From contig CP087214.1 in NCBI GenBank assembly GCA_020912385.1, positions 682,001 to 746,000 on the forward strand: a DNA stretch of 64,000 nt. Direction: 5' to 3'. The notes under the pieces were generated by a model, which did no database searches, had not been told where the DNA came from, and worked only from the letters and a program-made list of their open reading frames with translations. This document shows, in pieces, positions 1 through 11,650 of the stretch. This DNA is from Neofusicoccum parvum (lineage: Eukaryota; Ascomycota; Dothideomycetes; Botryosphaeriales; Botryosphaeriaceae). Within the stretch, counting starts at the first letter, position 1. Every line of letters starts with the position of its first letter. Both the position numbers and the translations under genes were made by a program.

Positions 1-1229
1 GTCCACCATCATGCCATCTTATTGCTTACAATGTCCATCTCGAAAGCCGGAGAACCCCGCCACCGTGCTGGCTTCACGCCCTGTCACGGATTCCCGAAGA
101 GGACGTCAGCAGTAAGCTCTCTATTGGAGTGTACAAAGAGAGGAATGATTAATCAAAGGAAGAAAAAGGAAAAAGAAGAAGACACCATATATGCTTGCTC
201 GTTAAGTAGAAGGTACAAGTTGGAAAAACACGCTTTTATGCTTCAGAGGAAGTTCAAGGCCGACAATTCAGGCGGCTGAGATTATGCTCAACGGCTCCAT
301 GCTCCGCAGCCCGGCGTGTGCCTGGTGTAGCACATGGAACTGTTCATTCTACAGTTTTGGGCAGAGACGGTCATGATTGATGAACCGGTGTCTCATGTTC
401 TGGGGATCTTGGAGGGAACGTGCTTGCTTTTAACCGCTTCCTTATAGTTCGTCCCTCAGCAATGATCTTAATGGCTACACTGTCTTTGTGTGGGGAACGA
501 TACCTCAGAACTGCTTTACTTTTGAGATCTCCACAATGGGAACTATCGGTTGGCGGTCGTGCATCCTGCGGTGATGGGTCTTTGTGGAATTGGGGATCAT
601 CGTGCATATTAAGACGCGATAATGTTGATGGTGAGAAATAATTGACCTCGATAAAGCATACCACGCTATCCAAGCTCCGACACCTTGCCAGTGTAACCAA
701 GTAATACAGCTCTACATCAAGTAGAGTGAAAGATGAACCGAGATTGTACAGGATGTTGTTGTTGAATGGTACAGGGAGAAAAACAGAAGTACAAGAGAAT
801 ACAGAGCAACCTCCACAGTACCGTTTCCGAAAGTCGTTGCCGCCAAGTTCCTACCTATACCAGTGTGCTCGAAACGCCGGAAACCCAGAAAATCACGAGA
901 AGTTTGAGAAAGCGGAGTGCCTCACATATAGGAGGCACTTCGGAGCAGCAGTCATGCAGCACGAGGAAGGCATGAAGCTTGACTCCACCGCGACTGACTC
1001 AGTCAGCCTCGAAGCGTCCATCCGGGCAGCCAAGGGAGCTCCAGCTCCCCGCGTATGGCTTCCTTCCGCAGACGCGGCGCCGCAGCCCTCCCGGCCGCGC
1101 ACCATCACCCACCGGAGCTACCACCGCACAGCACCGCCACACCTAAACGAAGCTGCACAACATATCAGCCCTGTCCACCCATGCGTCCCACCATCTACGT
1201 GAAGAGAGAGGAGAGAAGAAAAAATCAAG
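1..1229. other. No confident gene
   Basis: This stretch holds several overlapping ORFs of 70-160 codons on both strands. None shows a recognisable domain, a clean intron structure or a convincing start, and some open with non-ATG codons. I see no repeat or RNA gene. It may contain the end of a gene lying to the left of the window. Confidence 0.4.
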
Positions 1230-1448
1230 TCAAACATACCACGTCACCCCACCGCCCACCACAACCCCCCTCCACAGCAGATCGGCCTCCTCAAAACCCT
1301 CCACATCCAATAGATCCTCGTCGCCCGAGTACTTGCACCGTAGCACCTTGGCCGTCGCCGCGTCCTCCACGTTGACCGGCAGGAAGGAAAACAGCTCCAC
1401 CAGCGCGGACCAGTAGCGCGAGAGCGCGGACTGTTGGTCGCGAGACAT
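1230..1448 (-). CDS. Possible small acidic protein, unknown function
   Basis: A minus-strand ORF starts at a true ATG (1448-1446) and encodes 72 residues with a balanced composition. It includes the stretch SRYWSALVELFSFLPVNVED and an acidic middle (YSGDEDLLDVEGFEEADLLW). This looks more protein-like than the biased ORFs around it. The Gly/Val-rich tail may be intronic: splicing from a weak GTTGTG donor after the LLWRG region to a CGTAG acceptor near 1198 would replace the tail with about 17 other residues and a stop. I do not recognise the family, and no neighbour suggests a role. It could be a chance ORF. Confidence 0.35.
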   Translation of the reverse strand: MSRDQQSALSRYWSALVELFSFLPVNVEDAATAKVLRCKYSGDEDLLDVEGFEEADLLWRGVVVGGGVTWYV

Positions 1449-2908
1449 CACGGGCGAAGCTTGTGTGCTCGTTCTCGCCGTGGGCTTCCCTTTCCGAAAA
1501 GGGTAAGAAGCTGCGGGTTGGGAAAATTTTCTCGCAGAGACGATCTGCGGGCCCCGGCGGGAGATGATGGATTTGAGCTGTTGATGCCGCGGAACGGTCC
1601 CCTCGATGGCGGCACTCCGGGACCGGATTTTGTGGGAATGGTGTATGCGGGACCGGGGGTGTTCTCGTCACAGCGGGGAGGTTCTGCTGGTTTTCTCTCT
1701 CTTGCTTGTCTTTTTTTCCTTCGGCTCTCGCGTCGTGACGGCAACGTGAATGAATCGCCGCGCAGGAACAAGCGAGCTTAGGGCTCCGGAACGACAGGAC
1801 GAGGTTTCTTCGCTGCGGTTGTGTGGGGAAGGGTTCGGCGTTTGCGTGGCGTGGTTGCCTTTTGTTTTCCTTGACCGGTGACGAGGGGACTGGGCTAGAC
1901 TGCGTCCGACGAAAAGACTCCGGAACGTTGGGGATGAGAGGGCAGTTGCAACAACAAGAGGATCTGGAGATGGCGCTGGCTGGCGGAGACGAAGGCGGCG
2001 AGTTCACGACCATTTATCGCAGACACAGACGCTCAGCGCACGAACACCCTCCTGCGCTGCGCTGCGCTGCCAGGCAGCCTACGTAGCACTCACCGCGCGC
2101 TCACCGCAAAAGCATCGAGGCATTGAGGCTGCTGTCAGCCCTGCCCTGTTTGCTGCGCCGTTGTGCTGCCATGTCAGCCAACAGGCGTACGTGTATACCC
2201 ATCACGCTCGCCTCGCCTCTGCAACGCACGGTTCGCCCGCAAAGTGCTGTGAGTTGTTCAAAGGTTGTGAAGTTGTTGGAGGAAGATCACTTCCCGATTC
2301 TCTCTCCAATTCCGAACCGCGCTTTCTACATCTCAAAAATAATTCCTCTGCATGAGCATGAGCCACCATAAGGCCGGCTGCTGTCTGCAATCCTCATCCA
2401 ACGCGGACTATTACCCCGTCCGAGCAGGCTTTCTCGCCAGCGTATATGCAAAAGTGACAGTACAGCCCAGCAACAAAGAAGAAAACGAAAGACAAATCAC
2501 CGGCCCGTGCGACCCATGCAGAAGACGGACCCACAAAGAGGATTCTATCGGACGTGGAAAGGAAAAAGAAGCAGGAACGAACGCGCGCGGACTAAGCGGC
2601 CACCCGTGGGGTATCGCAAACGACTTTACTTCTATCAGGCTTCCTGCGATCTTCTGGAAGAATAGGGTATCTCCTCCACTTGAGCACGTTCAAGTGCGCG
2701 AACATTTGGTCGAAACAATGAGGGAAAACATAGCACCTTCCAAACACCGTGATCCCGTGATGATTGCATGAACGCCAACGAGTTTCTCAGGTGTTGTTTT
2801 CCAAGACCAGGACATAATGAAACAAACATAGGAAACGGGTGTCAGCGAGTGACAGTAAAACAGTGATCAGTCAATCAGTCGTACAGCTTCTCATACGGCC
2901 CCACACCA
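1449..2908. other. Intergenic, 3' flank of coiled-coil gene
   Basis: No supported gene is visible. ORFs here are short, overlap one another in several frames and lack domain signatures. The right part should hold the 3' untranslated region of the minus-strand gene that ends at 2909. Confidence 0.5.
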
Positions 2909-5568
2909 TCACGCACCGGCTGCCGTAGTTTCCGGCGGCGGCTCGATCCTGATCTGCGGCTCCGTGCGAACAGGGCTGTCGCCGGCCTCAGCCAGGCTCT
3001 CCCTCAGCGCGTCGACGTCGAGCTCGTCCTGCTTGACGACGACCTTGCACGGCGCCTTCGCGCCCTTGGCGAACCCCAGAATAGGGCCGGCTTGGTTGAC
3101 GCCTGGGTTGCGCAGCTTGAACGACTTGGAGCGCTGGGGCACCTTTGCAGAACTCGACGGGACATCCGTGCCAGCGGTCGACGATGAGTTGGTAGAGGAT
3201 TCCGTGCTCGAGCTGCCCGCACGGCCGTCTTTTGTCGTCGGAGCCTGCGCGTCGGGCGACAGCGAAGTCGTGGTTGCTGTGCTGGCAGCGGCTTCTGCAG
3301 CAGTGGCTTCAGCTGCGCGAGTCGGTGTGGGAGCGAAGCCCCACTTCCCAAAAACCCATCCGCCCACTTTGCGCCCGATGCCTCCGCCCGAGTTGCTCTG
3401 CTTGGGCCGAGAACCTGAGCCACCGTTGCGCTGATCCGCCGCAAAGCCTGAGAGGAGACTCCGGTGCGCGGCGCTAGCGTCTTGGTCGTGGCGGTAGGAG
3501 ATGCTCGGACGAGCGACCATGTTGCTAAGACTGGCGATCGCCTGAGAAGAGGGGCTGCTAGGCGAAAAGAACACCTGCGATGGGCGGGCGTGCACAGAGA
3601 TGTCCATGCCACGCACCGAGAGGAGAGACTCGTGCGATGTGGCGCGGCGCAGCCCGTGGCCGACCTGACCGTTCGTGTACATGTCATCGCTGAATTCGGA
3701 GTCTTGCGCTTCGGGCGTTGGCGTGTTGGTACCAGAAACGTCAGCGTTGGAAGACGTCTCCTGTTCTTCCGTGATGACATCTTGATAGATTGGGGAGAGG
3801 TTGTCAAGCTCCTCTTCAGAGATGCGTAAAGATGGGTTTGCGTTGATTTCAATAGTCGGGGCAGCCTTGTGAATCTTGAAAGCTGCAGGTGTCGTGAGGG
3901 TCCTGGCGGGACCTTTTCCCCTGGTATTGATAGGGGTAAAATCAGGCGATCCCGGGTCGTTGTTGCTCTCGGGGCTCGTTGGTCGTGAAGAATCCTGTCC
4001 CGCATCACTGTACATGCGGTCGAAAATAGATGAGGTGCGTCGTGAATAGGGAGAGCTGGGCACCGACGACGGGGCAATCGAGACCCCAGTTTGATGGCTT
4101 GCGACGGACCAGCGGTGGGCGTGTTTGGTGCTAGGAATGGTAACAGCAGTCTGTGAAAGGATTGTTGCGGCGGAAGAGGGAGTCGTAGGTCTAGGGCTAG
4201 AGATAGAGGAGCGCGGCGTGTGCAGGGCGGAGGGAGGCGCAAAGTGACTGGGAGTAACAACACTTCGCCTCTTCTTTGACGATTTCCGCTGAAGGTGTCC
4301 CCTGGGCTTCGGTGGGTCCTTTGGAGTGGACGGTGCGGCATGGTAGTGGTGGTGAACGTGGAGTTGGCGCGGCTCCTTGGGAGTCTCCTGCGGTGCGTCC
4401 ATGTCCAGGCCGATCAGCTCATTCTGCAGACTTGGCCCGCTCGGCTCCTCTGAGGCCTCGCTCATCGGCTGGTGGAGCAGAAGTTGCTCTCTTAGCCTCT
4501 CGACCTCGTCGTTCGAGTTCATGAGCATATCTCGTAGCTCCACGATGCCAAGCTGGAGATTCGCGTTGTCCTGAAGGATGTCCTTGACGAAGTGCGAAAC
4601 CACGTTCGTGCCAGTCTTGTCATGGTGGCCTGCCTTTGCGGCAGCGGCGCCCTTTAGTCTGCCCGCAGCGGTCTCCAGCTCGCGTTCGACGGCCCGCCGC
4701 CTTTCCATGCGGCTCACGACCTCCACATGGCGTTCCCGCTCCTCCTTCGCCTCCTTCTCGATCCGCTCGACCTGCTCGGTCAGGACAGCGATGGTCTGCT
4801 CTGCCTTCCTCCAGCGCTTGATAGCAGACTTCTCCTCACCAGCCGTTGTGTGTAGCTTGTTCGTGAGCTCCATCTGCTCCTTTTCCAGCTCGGCGAGTTG
4901 TCGCTCCAGGCTCTCGGCGCGAGCGGCGAGGTTCGTCATGCGCTGCAGCTCCTCTTGTGTTTCCATGAGAGCAGCAGTCAGCTCGTGGCAGTGGGAGTCG
5001 GTTTCGGAGGCGGCATTGTTGAGGGCTTCGAGCTGGTCCAGCAGAGCGCGATTCTCCTGGACGGTCCTCGCGTTGCGGGCCTCGAGGTCGGCCTTTTCGT
5101 GTTCCAGGGTCTCTATTTTGGCGGCCATACGACGCCGCTCCGCCTCGCTGTCGGCGATGTATGCTTCATGGCGTTGGAGAAGAGCCTGCAAGCAGAAGGT
5201 CAGCGAGGCGAGCATAATAACGGCCTAATTAGACTGCAAATGACTGCGCACGGGGATGCGCTACAGGGTGCACGCCTTAATTAGGCCGGTGGTGGTGTGC
5301 TTGGATCTTGGCCTAATCTCAGAGGGAGATCGTGGAGGAAGGCCAGGGATGGGCGGAGCGGGCGCCAGACGAAGAGAATGCAACGTGTTTGCTGCATCGT
5401 GGGACAGGTCGTACGTACCTGGCCAAGCTGGGCGGCGGTTTGCACGTCGCGCTCGAGGCTCTCGAGCAGCTCCCCGTTGTGGCTCAGGAATGCGCAGTCG
5501 GTGCGGCCACAACAACACTGCGGAATGGTTTGCGTAGGGCCGGTGCGCGGGCTCACTGGCTCGTCCAT
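2909..5568 (-). CDS. Conserved fungal coiled-coil protein
   Basis: Two exons: 5568-5419 (50 codons from ATG) and 5185-2909, about 808 residues. The donor GTACGT at 5418 and acceptor TTGCAG at 5186 join in phase 0, so LGQ runs into ALLQRHEAY, matching the arrangement I recall in fungal homologues of unknown function. The N-terminus carries a Cys cluster (QCCCGRTDC). Residues about 50-260 are heptad-rich coiled coil with E/K/R/L bias. A conserved block (VVSHFVKDILQDNANLQLGI) follows, then a long Ser/Pro-rich disordered tail with basic patches (KSSKKRRS). No enzyme or membrane segment is seen. A scaffold or cytoskeletal adaptor is my inference only. Most of the 233-bp intron lies outside any frame, which supports the model. 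Confidence 0.85.
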
Positions 5569-6375
5569 GGTGAGGGCTGATACGAGGAATGCTGGCGTGT
5601 GGCCCTTTTAGCCTCCATCAGCACCTGTCGAGGAAAGGGTGCCTCCGGGGCGGGCTGGGGTTGATGTTTAGGAGCGCGTGGGAGGGCGCGGGCGCAGACG
5701 AGTGTTTGGGTGGAGACAGCGATGTTCGCTGCGCCGGGCCAGGAACCGGTTGAGCATGGCGCAGGCGCACAGCAGGCCGGCGTCCAGTGCTGAAAGCCGC
5801 GCTGCTCTGACTCGGCGCTGAGCCCTGAGCGACACTGCGACCTGACCGCCGCGCCCAGCCACACGCTACCCGCGGCGGGGCCTCGTGACACCCGCGGCGC
5901 TGCCAGCAGGGCAGCGTCCCTCATGACGTTTTACCGCCGCTCGCCTGCTGTCCGCGGCCAGACACTCGCGGCCGGCGCGCTCAATGGGCGGGAGGCTCGC
6001 GCTTCCGTCCAAGCGCCCGGCTGGCGATGCGCTCGTACTCGCCATTCGCTGCCTGCGTGCCGTATCGCCGACGCACCGGACGCAGGGCTCTCGCATCTCT
6101 GCACACGCGGGAATGCCGGCCGTGAGCATGCCAGATCGCGTTAGTGCTGCTAGTCTACCAGTACCTGCACCGCCCAACGCCCGTTGACGTTGAACGTCTG
6201 CCCTACGACTTAGACCTGCTGCCCCTGTGGCAAACCACGGCCAACCACGGCTTCGTCCCGTTCCGGCCCCGACCTGTGAGCCCTGAGCCCTGAGCCTGAG
6301 CCTGAGCCTGAGCCCTAAGCCTCACTGCGCCCCTGCAGGAGCCATGCGAAACTTTTGCTCGCAGCCCGAGCACGC
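5569..6375. other. Intergenic between two minus-strand genes
   Basis: This is the promoter side of the coiled-coil gene and the 3' side of the Clr2 gene. It is GC-rich with no supported ORF. It holds the TGAGCC repeat listed separately. Confidence 0.5.
6277..6321. repeat. TGAGCC/TGAGCCC tandem repeat
   Basis: About seven imperfect copies of a 6-7 bp unit (TGAGCCC then TGAGCC) run in tandem. The tract lies just beyond the 3' end of the Clr2 gene, so it could fall in its 3' UTR. It is a plain short repeat with no coding role visible. Confidence 0.8.
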
Positions 6376-8817
6376 TTAGTCAAGCCGAAATCCCAACCGC
6401 CTCTGCTTCTTCGATTGCGTCGGCATCTCGTCTAGCATGATGACGTCGCCGTCGTCGCTCTCCGCCGGCTCCTCGTCACTCTGCGCGAGCCCAACGTCGC
6501 CAGCAAGTTCGTCGATGAACTGATCCGCAGCCGCCTCGTCGTCCATGTCCACGTCCATGCTCGCCCCTGCGTTCTTCTTCAACATGCTGTGGCTGCGCTT
6601 GCGGACTTCCGGCAACTCTTCGAGTTCCTCATCTTGCTCTTCTGGGACATTGATGGCCAGCCACGAGCTAGTCAGAGGCGTGCTGCCGCTGCCTCGCCGC
6701 AAGGGCCGCTCGTTGCGTAACGCCTTCCTCAGCGCAAGCTTATCCTCGAGCCCGGCACTCCCCTCCATTATTTTGATCGTCTTGCGCCAAGTTTTTGGGT
6801 CGCGAGATTTGTCGTGCCTGCCGACTTCCAGCCCGTTCACGGTTGCAAGATCCAATGCTTCCGCGCGACTGTCACCCCAAAACCAAGATTTTCCTTTGTC
6901 GATTTTAAGGTAGTTGTGCGACGAATAGTGTCGCGAGCGATAAATGCCTTCAACACCCCTTGATAATCCCGGGCCTTGATCATCGTCAAAGCCGGAAGAT
7001 TTAGACGGAAACAAGAGGTCCATCGCCTCAGCCTCGAAGCAGCGGCCGAGAACTCGGCTAAATGGAATGCGTAGACTCTTCTCCGGAGCGTGCAGCCAGT
7101 ACCATTCCTCGTCATAGCCGCCAAGCGGCGATCCATTTCTTTCTGTTTCCGTGAGTGGAATACGGCTCGCTGCGCGCGTAGGATCCAGTGTATAGGCTTT
7201 TCCAGTGATATGAACAGCAGAATTGTAGGGATGCTTTTGATCGTAGTCGTCGTCACTTGCAGTGTCCAGATTCATCAGGTTCAGCTTGATCGACGTGATT
7301 TGCAGGACGTCCGTGACTGCAGCACCTTGCTGGTTCGGCATAAGGCGCACAGTGTCCCCGGTCAGCAGCAGTTCCGAACCGATGTAAATGCCTCTGCAGG
7401 TGATCGACGCCGTTGGCCACGTGCCCTTGAAATGCTGCCTTTCCACGAGCGAGAAAGACGACATTGCAGTAAACGCATGTGTGATCGTAGGATGCCAATC
7501 AGTCTCGGGAACGCCACGAAGGAATTCGGACCAGAAAATGAAAGGACGTATCGCACTTAGCGGGAGATACTTGTGCTGCTTTGACCAGTGTTTGTCTGCG
7601 TTGTTAGGATCAGGTATTGGCTCAACTCTGAATCCAGAATAATTGCGCTGAGACTGTTTGTTAGTTTCACTGACTAGGTCTTCAACCAGAGCGGGTTCAG
7701 CTGCTGGCTGTGAGACTATGCCAGCTTCCCAGCGTGGATGGGGTCCGAAACGGTTCGCAGCAATGCTCCAGACCTTGTACTCTCCAGTGCTTTCGTCGAA
7801 ACAAATCTGTGTCGTGCCGAGGGCCAGGCTGCGGACGAACAGGACCACTTCTCCAGGCCGAGGGACCCACTGTCCCTGCTTTGAAACTTGATCAAGTAGT
7901 GGTGGAAGGCAGCTACGTTCAGCTCGCCAGTCCATGCTCATAGTTTCCTTGATGGGTTCGTTGACCCGACCGTCACGCCGCAGCTTGTTGATCAAAATGC
8001 GATAGATGTCCGGCGTACCCTCATCATCGGTGCGCAGTTCGGATGTGTCGACCTGGCGAGGTCTGCCTTTGAATTTCTGCAGTGTAGTCTGTACTGGCGC
8101 GACGGTCCCCTGCTTGGCGCTTGATCGAGACACTGGCTGGGCTTTAGCCTTGCCGCCTCCGCTGTTGCAGACTGTGCACGGACATCCAAAGTTACTGCCG
8201 TGATTGTTCATGAGGTGGAGAAAATGGGGGAAGAATCTGTTGGGTGAGTCGAATGTTTTGTTGTCCGGATGGCCATATGCCCATCTGTCGATGTGTTGGG
8301 GAGCATTCTTTCTCGCTCTGCCCCAGACCGTATACCCATGCGGCAATTGGTCTAATACGTATGTAACTCCTGCATGGATGATCAGCCAGGATTCTTCATT
8401 ACTCGCCGATCAGGGCGCCCAAGGTTCCGAAAGACTACGGGAATCCTATTGTCTTCCTTCGGGGACAGCTCTCCGCGGATAGGGATCGCGCGCCGAGCGA
8501 TCTGTGATTGCCCTGGATGCCTCCCGCATTCGAGCCTCTTAGTGCTTGGCGCGTATCCGGGCTGTAGACGCGGTCTTTGTGCTACACAAAGCCTGGGGGC
8601 AGGCAAGATGGGCGCGGATCGACAACGGGACAGATGGCATTGCATACCCACCTTTGACGTACTCTCCTCGCTCTTTCATCCAAGACTCAGCCAGCTTCTC
8701 CAAGTAAACGGTAGGCGGATTGTGAAGCCGATAGTCCGCGCGAGTCGGGCGATGCGTCGGGTCGCCATCTGAAACATCCACAATCGGGACGACCACGGTA
8801 CCTGCATATGGGGCCAT
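6376..8817 (-). CDS. Clr2-like transcription-silencing protein
   Basis: Two exons: 8817-8652 and 8369-6376, 719 residues. The donor GTGGGT at 8651 and acceptor TGCAG at 8370 join in phase 1, so EYVKG is followed by VTYVLDQLPHGYTVW. Clr2 is a subunit of the fission-yeast SHREC silencing complex, which acts in heterochromatin with the histone deacetylase Clr3. The N-terminal Clr2 region is visible as LPHGYTVWGR, then HIDRWAYGHP, FDSPNRFFPHFL and a Cys cluster CPCTVC. The central Clr2 domain follows, with PRPGEVVLFVR and WRAERSCLPP. The C-terminus is acidic with basic, NLS-like stretches (VRKRSHS, KKQRR). An in-frame ORF extends upstream to 8931, but the ATG at 8817 is preferred because conserved sequence begins just after it. 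The function in this organism is inferred from family membership. Confidence 0.88.
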
Positions 8818-10055
8818 GCCGGGCTGGTCTGGAGTGACGCTGTGCCGGGCGGACGCGTAATTGAAATAGATTGACTGCTGTTGTCGGCCGAGGGACGAAG
8901 ACGGAAGAGAGCTCCGGCGGCGGCGTGACAAGAGAAGGGATAGCTGAGGCCAGTAAGGTTGGTGAGGCCGAAGATGAGCCTACGGTCCGAAGAAGCAAAG
9001 ACGGAAAGCGTGATGGACGCGACGGTGGCAGAGTCGGGCAGAGATGGACGGCTCGACAAGATGTGAGACGCGCCGCCCCGCAGAAACCACGCGCTCGCAG
9101 GCGGAGGTGCAGGCGGGCGAGCGTAGGCGACCCCGCTGGTGCAGTCACGCCCGCGGACGAGCCAGGCGATGCTCCTTGGTGGTGAGCTAGGGCGGCTGTG
9201 CGAGAACCGCTCAGGGCAGTTTCCAAACACCGCTTGGCGAGTGGGGCTCGGCCCGCGCTCTTATGCGCGACCGGCCCCTGCATAGGGTAACACGAGAGTT
9301 AAAGCTGGCTGCGGCGCAACCACCACAACCCTGCCGCCCGTCGCAAACACCACAGCCGTCGTGGGCTTGACGGCGCCCGCATACCCGCCCGGGGAGACGC
9401 TGAATGTTTCAGATCGCGCCGCCGCAGACTCCCGCACCACCTGCCGTTCGTAGGGCTCCTCGCTCGCGCTTTCGGCCTGATCGACTCGTTTGCATTCCGT
9501 GTCTGAAGCGAGCGGCTGCACGCTATCCCAAACTCGCGCGTGCGATCTCCCATGCGTGCGTCTGATTGGCACGCCCCCGCCCGTGCTGCCCATGGGCTGC
9601 TCATTTCAATATCGTGGCGCCTCCAACTCGCAATTACTGCCTCCTGTCTCGTGGTCGACATGGAAATCGCATGAGCCGGCGTCGTGAATCAGGTCTCCAC
9701 CGACCTACATGGCCGGGATCGACCGCCTACATATACCAATTGCCCGCCTCACAGCCTCCAAATCCCGGTTCCGTCCCGTCTTCCCTCTCGCAATGCGCCG
9801 CCTCGCCTGAAACCCATTGGAGAGCCTGTCTCCAGACTATGCCGCGGCCGCCAACCAGGAAAGCTTGCCGTCCGCCCCTTTCGGTTATCCACCTTCCCGG
9901 TCGATCTTGACAGCCTCGCCCAAGCATACCGCGCTGGAACACTGCGCGTAGGATCAACCATGAAGCTATTTAATCAGAAGGGCTCCCTTCGGGAGATCAT
10001 CGTGCCTGCTGAGAAGAAAATCTCAACACCAGCAGGCCAGCGCCTCTCCACCATC
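8818..10055. promoter_or_regulatory. Divergent intergenic region, Clr2 / membrane protein
   Basis: This is the shared upstream region of the minus-strand Clr2 gene and the plus-strand membrane-protein gene. An open frame runs in from 9684 towards the plus gene, but its N-terminal part is Pro/Ser-rich and looks untranslated. I could not assign a specific factor site. Confidence 0.4.
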
Positions 10056-11125
10056 ATGGACCACCGTGCGCCGCCAATTCCGCCTCGCTCCATCCTGCGC
10101 AACAACAAGAACCTCAACGACATCGAAGAGTCGTCAACAAGCAGCGTGCTTGGAAGCAAGGGCGGCCAATCCTACAGTACCGCGTGGTCGGAGGGAGGAC
10201 TCTTCAGTAAAGACGCGAAATTGGATGCGTTGAGGAACAACCGGCACATCGCGAAGCGCGGAGGATGGGGGAGATTACTCCTCATAGTGGCAATCATCGT
10301 TGCCGCTATCATCGCCCTGGCGCTCGGGCTGGTCTTCGGCTTGCAGAAGACCAAGAGCAACAACAGGTATGATTGGCTGCCGCCAAGCGCCATTTGTCAA
10401 TGGCTGCCGCTAACTTTCAGCTCAGTAACAACTCGAGTAGCAGCTCCTCTTCTGCAGCTGACTCTTCAAACAACGACCAAAGTAACGGCTCGACTCGGAC
10501 ATCTTCCGGTTCGAGTTCGACCAGCACTGCCAGTGCCGATTTCCCGCTTGGAACGTATTCGTTTTCCACCTTCCTCGATACGGTTACGACGGAGTGTGTC
10601 TCGAACGAGGACACCTGGAACTGCTACCCGTATGTTATTTACAACAGCAACAAGCAGAAGGCCTTGACGACCTTCAATTGGGTCATCACCGGCTCCAAAG
10701 GAGACTACAAAATCTCATCAACCGACAACCCTTTGTCGCTTGAGTTTGACGAAGTGGATCTTCCTCTCTACAGCGAGGGACAGGACAGCGAGCGCTACCA
10801 CTTCCAGTTCACAATGGACAAGAAGGTTGTCCCTCAAACATCCATCACCGATGACGGGTCCTCTGCCGTGTGCTATTTCAACTCCACGACTTTCACGGGC
10901 TACCTTTACACAAAAATGGAGAAGGACTATCCGACAGACGATGACTCAAGCAACGCCTGGCCATACGCAGTCCGCGCCGAGCAGACCATCGGAGGCGGGG
11001 ACGATGTGCCCAACTGCTACAAGACAGTGAATGGGCGCATCACAGAACAGATCACCAGCAACATTACGGCCATGGGCGCAAGCACGCTCTGCAGCTGCAT
11101 GTACAGAAATTACCTCACGAAATAG
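10056..11125 (+). CDS. Conserved type II membrane protein (fungal 'Tat pathway signal'-annotated family)
   Basis: Two exons: 10056-10366 and 10426-11125, 336 residues. The donor GTATGA at 10367 and the second of two nearby acceptors (CTCAG at 10425) keep frame in phase 2. A cytosolic N-terminus contains PPIPPRSILRNN. One strongly hydrophobic segment (LLLIVAIIVAAIIALALGLV, residues about 70-95) follows, then a Ser/Asn/Thr-rich linker and a lumenal or extracellular domain with conserved Cys and Trp (TTECVSNEDTWNCYPY, ending CSCMY). The order suggests N-terminus in, C-terminus out. Homologues I recall are often labelled 'putative Tat pathway signal', which is surely a misnomer in a fungus. An in-frame upstream ATG at 9960 would add 32 residues. 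Function unknown. Confidence 0.8.
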
Positions 11126-11566
11126 CGCAGCACCAGCGTGAGCGTCTTCAGTTATCTGTACCACTTGGGACTTTACCCACACACTTTCATTGTATTCGCA
11201 CGGCATTTCACGCACGCACGCATGATATGCCGATCAGTTCAGTCATGGCAAGCGAGGAGTTGAGGGGTTTTTGGATTGCAGTGGATTCATGGATATTTCA
11301 CGGCTTCGGGATGGGCGGTAATACCAAACTTGTGATTCTAGAACAGCTATATACCACACAGCTAAGCAGAACAAAGGCGGACGACGGTTTCGTCGAGCAA
11401 CCAAGCTGCGTCGCACAGAAACACGATTGCGGGTGAGACATTGCAATTGGCGAGAGACGACTGGCCGATAAGGCCGCTGACACATCAAGAGCGCCGCCCC
11501 GGTCTCGGGCCCACCCACAGCCCCGCCGTGACATGATGTAGACCATGTTTTTTTGGCCGATGACTG
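11126..11566. other. Intergenic between membrane-protein gene and HIS4
   Basis: It holds the 3' flank of the upstream gene and the distal promoter of HIS4. No ORF has support from composition or domains. Confidence 0.5.
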
Positions 11567-11572
11567 TGACTC
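11567..11572 (+). promoter_or_regulatory. Gcn4/CPC1-like site TGACTC upstream of HIS4
   Basis: TGACTC, six of the seven bases of the TGACTCA general amino-acid-control element, lies 79 bp before the HIS4 start. A second partial copy, TGACTG, sits immediately before it at 11561. Histidine genes in fungi are classic targets of Gcn4/CPC1/CpcA. The match is short and could be chance. Confidence 0.4.
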
Positions 11573-11650
11573 GGCGCTGGCGCATCAAATAACAACCACC
11601 CAGACCCCGCCAAAGAAGGGCATCGCTCACTTCCAGAACGTCGCGACATC

